Position numbers and translations under genes: made by a program. This document shows positions 1-6,466 of a stretch of DNA of 8,450 nucleotides, in pieces. The stretch lies in NCBI GenBank assembly GCA_023253245.1, contig JALRHB010000056.1:1-8450 (forward strand), given 5' to 3'. The notes under the pieces were generated by a model. It was given only the letters and a program-made list of their open reading frames with translations. It was not told the DNA's origin and did not search any database. Position 1 is the first letter of the stretch. Every line of letters begins with the position of its first letter. This DNA comes from Polynucleobacter sp. GTDB taxonomy: Bacteria; Pseudomonadota; Gammaproteobacteria; Burkholderiales; Burkholderiaceae.

Positions 1-738
1 AATTCCTAAGGCCTTAGCATCCTTAATCGCAGGCGCAATGATTTCAAGTTCTTCACGCCCCAAATAACCAGATTCTCCAGCATGTGGATTTAGGCCTGCC
101 ACCCGAATACGTGGCTTAGCAATGGCAAATTTGTGCTGCAGATCATGGTGAACAATCTCAATTGTTTGCACAATCTGCTCACGCTCAAGCGCGCTACTCA
201 CTTCTTTTAAAGGCAAGTGAGTCGTTGCGAGGGCCACTCGAAGAGCGCAGGCTTTAGGGAGATTTAAAAAGCCGGCCGGCAAGTTTGCACACAACATCAT
301 GACTACTTGATCTCGCTGGCACAGTTTTGCCAAATACTCGGTATGCCCAGTGAAAAGACCGTGTCTATCCTGAGTACCATCATTGATTACACTTTTTTGC
401 AAAGGCGCCGTTACCATAGCCGCAAAGTGGTCTTCTAAACACCCCTTTGTGGCAATATCCAAAATATCCAACACATATTGCGCATTATTTGGATCTAAAT
501 GACCAGGTCTTACAGGGCTCGATAAGTTCACCGCTCTGATTGTGAGGCGAGAATTGGGTGAGCCCATAGTTTGCACTCCTGCAAATAGGCTGGGATCACC
601 CAAAATGGTGATATTCACATTAGGCTGCCTCTCCAAGAAGGCAAGTGCCGCCGCAAGAGAAATCTCTGGACCAATGCCCGCAGGCTCCCCAGAACAAATA
701 ACGAGATTAACGGGGGCTGCTTGCCGGATCATCTGCAT
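1..738 (-). CDS. pdxA: 4-hydroxythreonine-4-phosphate dehydrogenase PdxA, 3' part missing
   Basis: Cytoplasmic NAD-dependent enzyme of pyridoxal-phosphate synthesis. It oxidises 4-phosphohydroxy-L-threonine, and the product is then used by PdxJ. I translated 246 codons up to the window edge; the family is about 330 residues, so roughly 90 C-terminal residues are outside. Seen: N-terminal SGEPAGIGPE (residues 16-25), TAPLQKSVIND (110-120), GHTEYL with the expected substrate-binding His132-Thr133, TTHLPL with metal ligand His174, and GLNPHAGE with metal ligand His219. The third metal His lies in the missing part. Between MML and RVALATTH there are about 12 more residues than in E. coli PdxA. 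The start at 738 is chosen because GGTGA (748-752) lies 9 nt upstream; ATG at 732 is the alternative. The gene overlaps the surA 3' end by 32 nt in another frame, suggesting translational coupling. Identity is very secure. Confidence 0.96.
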   Translation of the reverse strand, partial: MQMIRQAAPVNLVICSGEPAGIGPEISLAAALAFLERQPNVNITILGDPSLFAGVQTMGSPNSRLTIRAVNLSSPVRPGHLDPNNAQYVLDILDIATKGCLEDHFAAMVTAPLQKSVINDGTQDRHGLFTGHTEYLAKLCQRDQVVMMLCANLPAGFLNLPKACALRVALATTHLPLKEVSSALEREQIVQTIEIVHHDLQHKFAIAKPRIRVAGLNPHAGESGYLGREELEIIAPAIKDAKALGI

Positions 739-2158
739 TAATGATTTTCACCGTCGCGGTATCGCGTATCTCACGCAACCAATCTTGATAAGCCTGCTCA
801 AACTTACGCTCACGAATAGCTGCTCGAGCAAATTGACGCTGCTTTTCAACAGTTAATTCGGCTTCACGACGATCAAGCACCTGGATCAAATGCCAACCAA
901 ATTCTGTTTTTACGGGATTGCTAACTTCACCGATTTGAAGGCGATTCATAGCTTGATCAAACTCAGGCACCAAATCCCCGGGCCCCATCCAGCCCAGATT
1001 TCCGCCATTGGCCGCTGAACCATCCTCAGAGTATTTCTTTGCTAAATCTCCAAAATCAGCCGTCTTTGCGCGCACTTGATCACGATAGCCGGCCAATCGT
1101 CTTTCTGCATCTTGATCTGAAAGACCCGCACGGCTGCGCAACAAAATATGACGAGACAAAGTCTGTGTCACCTTAATGTTCTTTGGTACCGAAGATGCTT
1201 CATCTTGAGGGGCGGCTTGTTGGGCAGGAGGAGAGCTTACTAGAGCTCGGCGATCAAGAACTTTGAGTACATGGTAACCCGCAGGGCTTCTAACAACCGC
1301 ACTAGCAACTTGGCCGCCTCCAGTGTTTCTAATTGCCTCATAAAATATTTGAGGCAAACGATCGGGCGTGCGATAACCAAGATCTTGAAATTTGATTTTT
1401 GGATTATCTTTTGCAGCCATGGCGCCCAACTGCAAGAAATCAACATCACCACGCGCATCACGCAATAGCGCTTCAGCTTTTTTCCTAGCTTCTGCTTGAG
1501 CACCTGCTCCGGCGCTTGCATCTGCCGGAATAAAAATTTGCGCCACATCTATTTCCTCTGGCTCACCATTGGCAGCTGGGGTAGATCGAGTCAGCGCCCC
1601 AGACGCTACAGCACGATTGCGTTCAATAATGAAGTTATCGATTTCCGCATCCGATATTTTGATTTTACCCTCCACCTCGCGCTCACGATAACGACTAATA
1701 ATCACATCATCACGCAAGAGCTGACGATAGCGTTCATAACTAGTGCCGGAAGCTACAATTTTGACCTTCAGTTCAGCAAGCGTTAATTTATTTTTAGCCG
1801 CAATGTCAGCAATGATTTTGTCTAACTCTTTATTTGTAACAGTAATACCCTCTTGCTCAGCATTTTGTAGCTGAATCTTTTCAATAATCAATCTCTCAAG
1901 CACTGTCTTGCGTAATGTAGCAGGATCAGGCAACTTTCCACCCTGCTTTTGTAAGGCCGAAACACGATCATCGATTTCTTTACGGGTGACATATCCAGTG
2001 TTCACTACCGCAGCAACACCATCAATATTACGAATTTTGCTATCCGCACTTGTCGCATTCTTGGATGCATCCTGCGCAAAAGAAAATTGAGAAAACATGG
2101 TCAAGCCAAACAATAGAATGGTGATTAGCACATGATTAAATCGATTCCTATGCATCAT
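707..2158 (-). CDS. surA: Periplasmic chaperone / peptidyl-prolyl isomerase SurA
   Basis: Periplasmic chaperone that escorts unfolded outer-membrane proteins, including LptD, to the Bam machinery. The 483-residue protein starts with a signal peptide (hydrophobic core about 10-22, likely cleavage after the Phe-Ala near 27-28). The SurA N-terminal chaperone domain spans about 43-175. A first parvulin-like domain spans about 201-303 (from EIDVAQIFIP to GYHVLKVLDRR). A more canonical second parvulin domain spans about 333-430, with SRHILL (His337), YSEDGSAANGGNLGW (376-390) and FGWHLIQVLDRR (His423). A C-terminal helix follows. It is longer than E. coli SurA (428) because of Ala/Gly/Pro-rich stretches at about 184-225 and a Pro/Gln-rich inter-domain linker at 305-327. 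ATG 2158 overlaps the lptD stop as ATGA, and GAGA lies 7 nt upstream; an adjacent second ATG at 2155 would remove one residue. Identity is very secure. Confidence 0.96.
   Translation of the reverse strand: MMHRNRFNHVLITILLFGLTMFSQFSFAQDASKNATSADSKIRNIDGVAAVVNTGYVTRKEIDDRVSALQKQGGKLPDPATLRKTVLERLIIEKIQLQNAEQEGITVTNKELDKIIADIAAKNKLTLAELKVKIVASGTSYERYRQLLRDDVIISRYREREVEGKIKISDAEIDNFIIERNRAVASGALTRSTPAANGEPEEIDVAQIFIPADASAGAGAQAEARKKAEALLRDARGDVDFLQLGAMAAKDNPKIKFQDLGYRTPDRLPQIFYEAIRNTGGGQVASAVVRSPAGYHVLKVLDRRALVSSPPAQQAAPQDEASSVPKNIKVTQTLSRHILLRSRAGLSDQDAERRLAGYRDQVRAKTADFGDLAKKYSEDGSAANGGNLGWMGPGDLVPEFDQAMNRLQIGEVSNPVKTEFGWHLIQVLDRREAELTVEKQRQFARAAIRERKFEQAYQDWLREIRDTATVKIINADDPASSPR
748..752 (-). 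promoter_or_regulatory. Probable ribosome binding site of pdxA, inside surA
   Basis: The minus strand reads GGTGA here, 9 nt before the ATG at 738. It is the only Shine-Dalgarno-like match near either candidate start, and it favours 738 over 732. It lies inside the surA reading frame, consistent with coupled translation of the two genes. Confidence 0.5.
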
Positions 2159-4686
2159 TGATAGTTCTCATAAATTGAAGGTGGTATAGGCTTAGAAGTT
2201 GGCAAATATCCAGGAACATTTAACTTCATGATATCAACTGGATTGCTACCTGCGCTACCAAAGCCCCTAAATTCAAGCTGAAATAAAACCTGGGTCGTCG
2301 TGATTTGAGAGGTATTAAGCACCTGAGAGTAAGCGCCTCGCAAGGTCCAGCAGTCTTTCATCCACTCCAGTGCAACCAAGGTATTTAATGTGCGAGTACT
2401 CAAGGCGTCGTAACCCCAGCGCCCAAGAGCGGAAACTTCACGGGTAAGGGGCCACTGACCAGAAATATTGTATTGATCGGTTGTGGTTTGGGCCAAAGTT
2501 CCAGGTGTGTTGTTCTGAATTGAAGGCTGTGTGGGCGGAGACCAAACATTGCGATAACCAAAATTCAGACTTCTGCCTGGGGTAGGCCTCCAACTACCAC
2601 CCACTGTGGTTTGCACAAACCTATTGAGTTGAGTATTGTATTGACCAAACATATCGGCACTAAAGTTACCTAACAGGCGAATAGAAGCAGATCCTAAAGT
2701 ATCTGAATAGGTTGTGGGATTGGGAATGTTGCCATTCAAACCAACCTTCTGAGCAGTAAAGGCCTGTCTTTGAGCAAGCGTCACGTTTGCCCTCTCGGCA
2801 CCAGTATTGGCTTCAATCATGCGGCTGGTTAAACCACCTGTTAATTTGTTGTTATCCGAAACCCGGTCATTACCAATAAAAGTATTCTCACTAAAGATTT
2901 GTATCATGCCAAAACCTGCTTCGGCAGTATCGAACAATGGGGTCTGCGCCTGACTTTGATAAGGCGTGTACACATAAAACGCCCTAGGCTCCATTGTCAG
3001 CAACATATCGCGCCCAAAAAAACCTTTTAATTCGGCGGCATCTCTCTCAAAAGCAAGTCCTGAATCCAAACTAAAGGTTGGAATGGTAAAGCCTTGGGCG
3101 GCTGGAGCACCAACTGGGTTGTATGGAGTAGCGTTATAAGTATTCGACTGAAAACTCACTTTAGGGGTAATGAAATATCCCGGAGTAATGTGGGGCAAAG
3201 CCATAGCACCTTTAATGACAGTTCGATCTGCCTGACTGTATACACCAGGAGCAGTTGCTGCTAAGTTTCCGCCGATGTTGTATGAGAAGCGCGTGAAATC
3301 GGTCGAAAAAGTAGTAACTGGTCCTGATGGTAATGAAATGTACTTCCCACTTGCATCGGCAACAGTTGGTGTTAAACGATTGTTATAAGTCGCAGTGATA
3401 TTTGGCAAGATGTTGTAAGGGGCTTGCACTGTAACTGTTGGATCTGGTTGAAGCGTTTGAAAGGTTAAAGCTTTGGCCGACACATTCCAATTGCTTAAGC
3501 TACCAGTCAGGTTTTTTACAGTTCCTACCTCTTGCCGAAATTGACTGGTAACAGCACCAGCAATACTTTGAGAAAAGTCTGTAGGGTATAAGTTATCTGA
3601 TACCCGAGCCATATTCGCATAACCTGTCCAAGCACCAGGCATTGGGATTCCACCAGGCCCAAGCGCCCCGGAAAATGCTTGACGCTGCTGCCAATCGTAA
3701 CGCCAACGATCAGTACCGGTTTTTCGATCGTAAGGTAAATAATCTCCAGCTAAGCTTCCAGTGTATTTTGGATCAAGAAACTGATATTTGGCGCCCAATT
3801 GAACTCCGCGCTGACCCATAACCCGAGGCAGAAGGAGTAAGTCTCGATTAGGGGCAATATTGACGTAGTAAGGTGCAGTGACATCAATGCCGTTATTCGA
3901 GTTGTACCCAGCTACGGGTGCCAAAATTCCAGAGCGACGCTCCTTCGAGGTCGGAGCAGTGAAATATGGAATATAAGCAATCGGCACATCAAAGAATCTC
4001 ATGACTCCATTGGTACCCACCATCTCTTTTTGCTCATTATCAATTTCTAACTTACTTGCCGTGAAATACCAATCGAGATTTTCTGGCGTACACGTCGTGT
4101 AAGTAGCCTTATCAAAAACAAAAACATCGGCTGATTCAATGGTTAATTTATTGGCTACTCCGCTCGCGCGGTTATCACGCAACTCGTAATTGGGTGACTC
4201 CATCTCGCCTTCACGGGCATCTACTCTAAAACGCGCTTTTGGGCCTCGAAATGTGGCATTGCCTTTCGAAAATTCAGTATTGCCAATTAAATTAGCTACA
4301 TCCGAATCGGGATCATATTTAATTTCATCAGCCTTGATCACCGCACCATTTCGACGAATTTGAGCGCGCCCCTTAAGACGCATCTCGCGATCAACAATCC
4401 CGTCAATCGAATCACTCGAAGTAAAAGTAAGCGCCTGACCATCATCAATAGGCTTACCAACTCGCAACTGATCATCCAGTTTCAAAACAGTGACACCACC
4501 CCGATCTGGGATCAAAACAGAGTTTGCAGAATTATTTAATGACTGAGCTGATGGCGGTAATGGTGCAGGCGCTTGCGCCATACCTAGCAATGTAAATTGC
4601 AGCAATGCAACCCCCATCATCACGCGCAGGGTAGGGGCTAAAAAAAGAGGGGCGCAAAAGCCGGCGCAACGGCGATAATGACTCAT
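2155..4686 (-). CDS. lptD: LPS-assembly outer-membrane protein LptD
   Basis: Outer-membrane beta-barrel that, with the lipoprotein LptE, inserts lipopolysaccharide into the outer leaflet. The 843 residues compare with 784 in E. coli. Seen: a long basic N-region and signal peptide (hydrophobic core about 24-36, likely cleavage after AQA near 39). An OstA/LptA-like periplasmic domain spans about 85-200 (EMRLKGRAQIRR, KADEIKYDPDSD, NATFRGPKARFR). The LptD barrel follows, with FFDVPIAYIPYFTAPTSKERRSG starting near 231, GANMARVSD-type text near 357-364, PTFSLDSGLAFER near 536-548 and a C-terminal LFQLEFRGFGSAGSNP near 801. Mature-region cysteines are only Cys199 (YTTCTPENLDW) and Cys779 (KDCW). 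These match one of the two disulfide pairs of E. coli LptD. The start at 4686 has AGGA 3 nt upstream. Met23 and Met24 would still leave a signal peptide but have no ribosome site. It heads the leftward cluster with surA. Identity is very secure. Confidence 0.96.
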   Translation of the reverse strand: MSHYRRCAGFCAPLFLAPTLRVMMGVALLQFTLLGMAQAPAPLPPSAQSLNNSANSVLIPDRGGVTVLKLDDQLRVGKPIDDGQALTFTSSDSIDGIVDREMRLKGRAQIRRNGAVIKADEIKYDPDSDVANLIGNTEFSKGNATFRGPKARFRVDAREGEMESPNYELRDNRASGVANKLTIESADVFVFDKATYTTCTPENLDWYFTASKLEIDNEQKEMVGTNGVMRFFDVPIAYIPYFTAPTSKERRSGILAPVAGYNSNNGIDVTAPYYVNIAPNRDLLLLPRVMGQRGVQLGAKYQFLDPKYTGSLAGDYLPYDRKTGTDRWRYDWQQRQAFSGALGPGGIPMPGAWTGYANMARVSDNLYPTDFSQSIAGAVTSQFRQEVGTVKNLTGSLSNWNVSAKALTFQTLQPDPTVTVQAPYNILPNITATYNNRLTPTVADASGKYISLPSGPVTTFSTDFTRFSYNIGGNLAATAPGVYSQADRTVIKGAMALPHITPGYFITPKVSFQSNTYNATPYNPVGAPAAQGFTIPTFSLDSGLAFERDAAELKGFFGRDMLLTMEPRAFYVYTPYQSQAQTPLFDTAEAGFGMIQIFSENTFIGNDRVSDNNKLTGGLTSRMIEANTGAERANVTLAQRQAFTAQKVGLNGNIPNPTTYSDTLGSASIRLLGNFSADMFGQYNTQLNRFVQTTVGGSWRPTPGRSLNFGYRNVWSPPTQPSIQNNTPGTLAQTTTDQYNISGQWPLTREVSALGRWGYDALSTRTLNTLVALEWMKDCWTLRGAYSQVLNTSQITTTQVLFQLEFRGFGSAGSNPVDIMKLNVPGYLPTSKPIPPSIYENYQ

Positions 4687-4702
4687 GGATCCTGACCCGC
4701 CT

Positions 4703-4708
4703 TATTAT
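4703..4708 (+). promoter_or_regulatory. Candidate -10 box for the kinase-murU-pepP-ubiH cluster
   Basis: TATTAT on the plus strand shares nearly the same bases as the TATAAT of the opposite strand. Initiation at the usual distance would give a leader of only about 5 nt before the ATG at 4720, so translation would be nearly leaderless. This fits the absence of any Shine-Dalgarno match there. No convincing -35 is visible upstream. The promoter may instead lie within the lptD 5' end. Confidence 0.22.
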
Positions 4709-4709
4709 A
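4704..4709 (-). promoter_or_regulatory. Candidate -10 box for the lptD-surA-pdxA operon
   Basis: The minus strand carries a perfect TATAAT within the 33-bp gap between the two divergent start codons. Transcription would begin about 10 nt before the lptD ATG, leaving a very short leader that just includes AGGA. I see no good TTGACA-like -35 at 16-18 bp spacing; that region falls in the first codons of the divergent kinase gene. A transcription start further upstream, inside that gene, cannot be excluded. Confidence 0.4.
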
Positions 4710-4719
4710 CGAATCGACC

Positions 4720-5724
4720 ATGACTGACTCTCGCTTAATCACCCTCCAAAACTGGCTAAAAGGCCTTGAAGCACGCTGGCAATTAGATCTCGCCACTTTA
4801 ACCCCCGCCTCGGCAGATGCCAGCTTTAGACGGTATTTCCGAATTGAGTCCCAAAACCCAGATTTTCAGACCCTAATCGTGATGGATGCTCCACCCCAAT
4901 ATGAGCCTCTTGATGCTTTTTTAAAAGTCGATTTGTTGCTCGCAGATGCAGGTTTGAATGTTCCCAAGATCCTCGAAAAAAATATCGATGAAGGTTTTTT
5001 ATTGCTCAACGACTTAGGTAATAAAACGTATTTGGCAGAACTCAATAATGAGACGGCAGACTCACTTTATCAAGATGCCACTCATGCGCTAGTTCAAATG
5101 CAACTGGCAAGCAAACCTGATGTGCTGCCTAACTATGATGAAGCATTATTACTACGTGAATTAGATTTGTTTCCGCAGTGGTATTTGAAGACTCATCTAA
5201 ATATGACTCTGACAGAACTACAAACTTCACAAATTCAACAAGCATTTGCAGTCATTATTGCGAATAATCTTGCACAAGCAAGAGTCTACGTTCATCGTGA
5301 CTTCCATTCACGCAATTTGATGGTAACTAGCCTTAATAATCCAGGCGTAATTGATTTTCAAGATGCAGTGTACGGTCCGATAACTTACGATGCATCCTCC
5401 TTATGGCGTGACGCCTACATAGCATGGCCAGAAGAACGGGTCATTGATTGGGTCATTAAATTCTGGGAGGCAGGCCGAAAGGTGGGTCTACCAATGCCTG
5501 ATGATTTTGGACAGTTCTATCGCGATTTTGAGTGGATGGGATTGCAACGACACCTTAAAGTTTTAGGTATTTTTGCCAGATTATTTCATCGTGATGGAAA
5601 AGAGGCTTATCTCAAAGATATACCTTTGGTGTTGGAATATGCAATTGCGACTGCCAATCGGTATATTGAATTAAAGCCTCTTGCCCGAATTTTGGAATCT
5701 ACTCGCAGCAAGAAAACTGACTGA
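4720..5724 (+). CDS. amgK: AmgK-type N-acetylmuramate/N-acetylglucosamine anomeric kinase (aminoglycoside phosphotransferase fold)
   Basis: Predicted cytoplasmic kinase that phosphorylates the anomeric carbon of MurNAc (and GlcNAc) recycled from peptidoglycan. The 334 residues match the usual AmgK length (about 340). Seen: SADASFRRYFRI (31-42), the nucleotide-binding loop region; LIVMDAPP (52-59); the LLLNDLG hinge (94-100); the catalytic Brenner motif VHRDFHSRNL (191-200) with Asp194 and Asn199; and VIDFQDAVYGP (210-220) with the metal-binding Asp212. These are hallmarks of the APH fold. The specific AmgK assignment rests on the neighbouring MurU-type gene and the known Pseudomonas order lptD // amgK-murU. 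There is no Shine-Dalgarno before 4720, but the next in-frame Met is residue 55, too deep to be the start. It faces away from lptD and is followed by murU after 16 nt. Fold is certain; substrate is well supported but inferred. Confidence 0.88.
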   Translation: MTDSRLITLQNWLKGLEARWQLDLATLTPASADASFRRYFRIESQNPDFQTLIVMDAPPQYEPLDAFLKVDLLLADAGLNVPKILEKNIDEGFLLLNDLGNKTYLAELNNETADSLYQDATHALVQMQLASKPDVLPNYDEALLLRELDLFPQWYLKTHLNMTLTELQTSQIQQAFAVIIANNLAQARVYVHRDFHSRNLMVTSLNNPGVIDFQDAVYGPITYDASSLWRDAYIAWPEERVIDWVIKFWEAGRKVGLPMPDDFGQFYRDFEWMGLQRHLKVLGIFARLFHRDGKEAYLKDIPLVLEYAIATANRYIELKPLARILESTRSKKTD

Positions 5725-5740
5725 GAATAATTCATTAAGC

Positions 5741-6466
5741 ATGCGCCCATCTACTCGCCTAAATTCTCTACCCTGCATTTTGCTAGCCGCAGGCCGTGGC
5801 GAGCGTATGCGCCCACTTACCGACACCTTACCGAAACCATTACTTACAGTCCAAGGCAAGTCGCTGTTGGCTTGGCATTTAGAGGCTTTGGCCAGCGCGG
5901 GGATTTCTAACATCGTCATTAACCATGCGTGGCTTGGCCAAATGATTGAAGAGACCTTAGGCAATGGCAGTCAATTCGGCCTAAATATTACTTACTCACC
6001 AGAGGCAAGTGCTTTAGAGACTGCAGGAGGCATTTGCAAGGCTCTGCCACTCCTCAAACCCAGCGACTATTTCTTAGTGGTCAATGGAGATATATTTACG
6101 CCAAACTTTCCCTTTGAAGCATTGGTTGACAAAGTATCTCAATTACGTGAAATGCATCCAACTGCACTAGCCCATCTTTTTATGGTGCCAAACCCTGTTC
6201 AGCATCCCGAGGGAGATTTTTATCTAAAAGGGGCGATGGCCTCTGATCAACCGATGCCAGACGCAGAAAAACTCACCTTTTCGGGGATTGGTCTATACCA
6301 TCGGAAGCTATTTCAAAATCTTGAAATAGGACAAGCGGCTAAACTTGCACCCCTCCTCAAAGAGGCGATGGCCCAAAATCGAGTCAGCGCTGAAAAATAT
6401 CTCGGGCCGTGGCACGATGTAGGTACGCCACAACGATTACAAGAGCTCAATGCAGTCAATGAATAA
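5741..6466 (+). CDS. murU: MurU-type N-acetylmuramate-1-phosphate uridylyltransferase
   Basis: Predicted cytoplasmic nucleotidyltransferase that joins UTP to MurNAc-1-phosphate to give UDP-MurNAc and pyrophosphate. With AmgK this completes the recycling bypass around MurA and MurB. From ATG 5741 it has 241 residues, close to Pseudomonas MurU. Seen: the sugar-nucleotidyltransferase signature ILLAAGRGERMRPLTDTLPKP (13-33), LETAGGI (92-98), the metal-binding NGDIF with Asp117, and a C-terminal WHDVGTPQRL (224-233) with Asp226. The open frame extends upstream to a TTG at 5681, which would overlap the kinase by 44 nt. ATG 5741 is preferred because homology begins just after it, although its ribosome site is poor (GAGAA about 13 nt away, at the kinase stop). 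The family also contains glucose-1-phosphate and mannose-1-phosphate transferases, so MurU specificity rests on size and context. Confidence 0.88.
   Translation: MRPSTRLNSLPCILLAAGRGERMRPLTDTLPKPLLTVQGKSLLAWHLEALASAGISNIVINHAWLGQMIEETLGNGSQFGLNITYSPEASALETAGGICKALPLLKPSDYFLVVNGDIFTPNFPFEALVDKVSQLREMHPTALAHLFMVPNPVQHPEGDFYLKGAMASDQPMPDAEKLTFSGIGLYHRKLFQNLEIGQAAKLAPLLKEAMAQNRVSAEKYLGPWHDVGTPQRLQELNAVNE
6308..6329 (+). repeat. Perfect 9-bp inverted repeat with 4-nt loop inside murU
   Basis: CTATTTCAA and TTGAAATAG flank the loop AATC. The pairing is perfect over 9 bp but mostly A-T. No run of T follows on either strand, so it is not an intrinsic terminator. It encodes residues about 190-196 (LFQNLEI) of the nucleotidyltransferase. 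It may be chance; no function is assigned. Confidence 0.5.

Noticed and set aside
262..280. GC-rich palindrome GCCGGCCGGC followed by TTTTT on the minus strand, resembling an intrinsic terminator
   Set aside because: It can form only a 3-bp stem with a 4-nt loop, lies in the middle of the intact pdxA frame, and encodes Leu-Pro-Ala-Gly-Phe.
542..856. Plus-strand open frame of 104 codons opposite the pdxA-surA junction
   Set aside because: It lies antisense to two confidently identified genes, has no ribosome site or recognisable motif, and reads as a shadow of their codon structure.
1240..1786. Several short open frames on both strands inside surA
   Set aside because: All are out of frame with a complete, well-matched SurA protein and show no domain signatures.
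5681..5740. Upstream TTG start adding 20 residues to the MurU-type protein
   Set aside because: It would overlap the kinase by 44 nt, has no ribosome site, and the added residues lie outside the conserved nucleotidyltransferase domain.
5671..5964. Minus-strand open frame of 97 codons spanning the kinase-murU junction
   Set aside because: It is antisense to the conserved nucleotidyltransferase signature and has no independent coding evidence.
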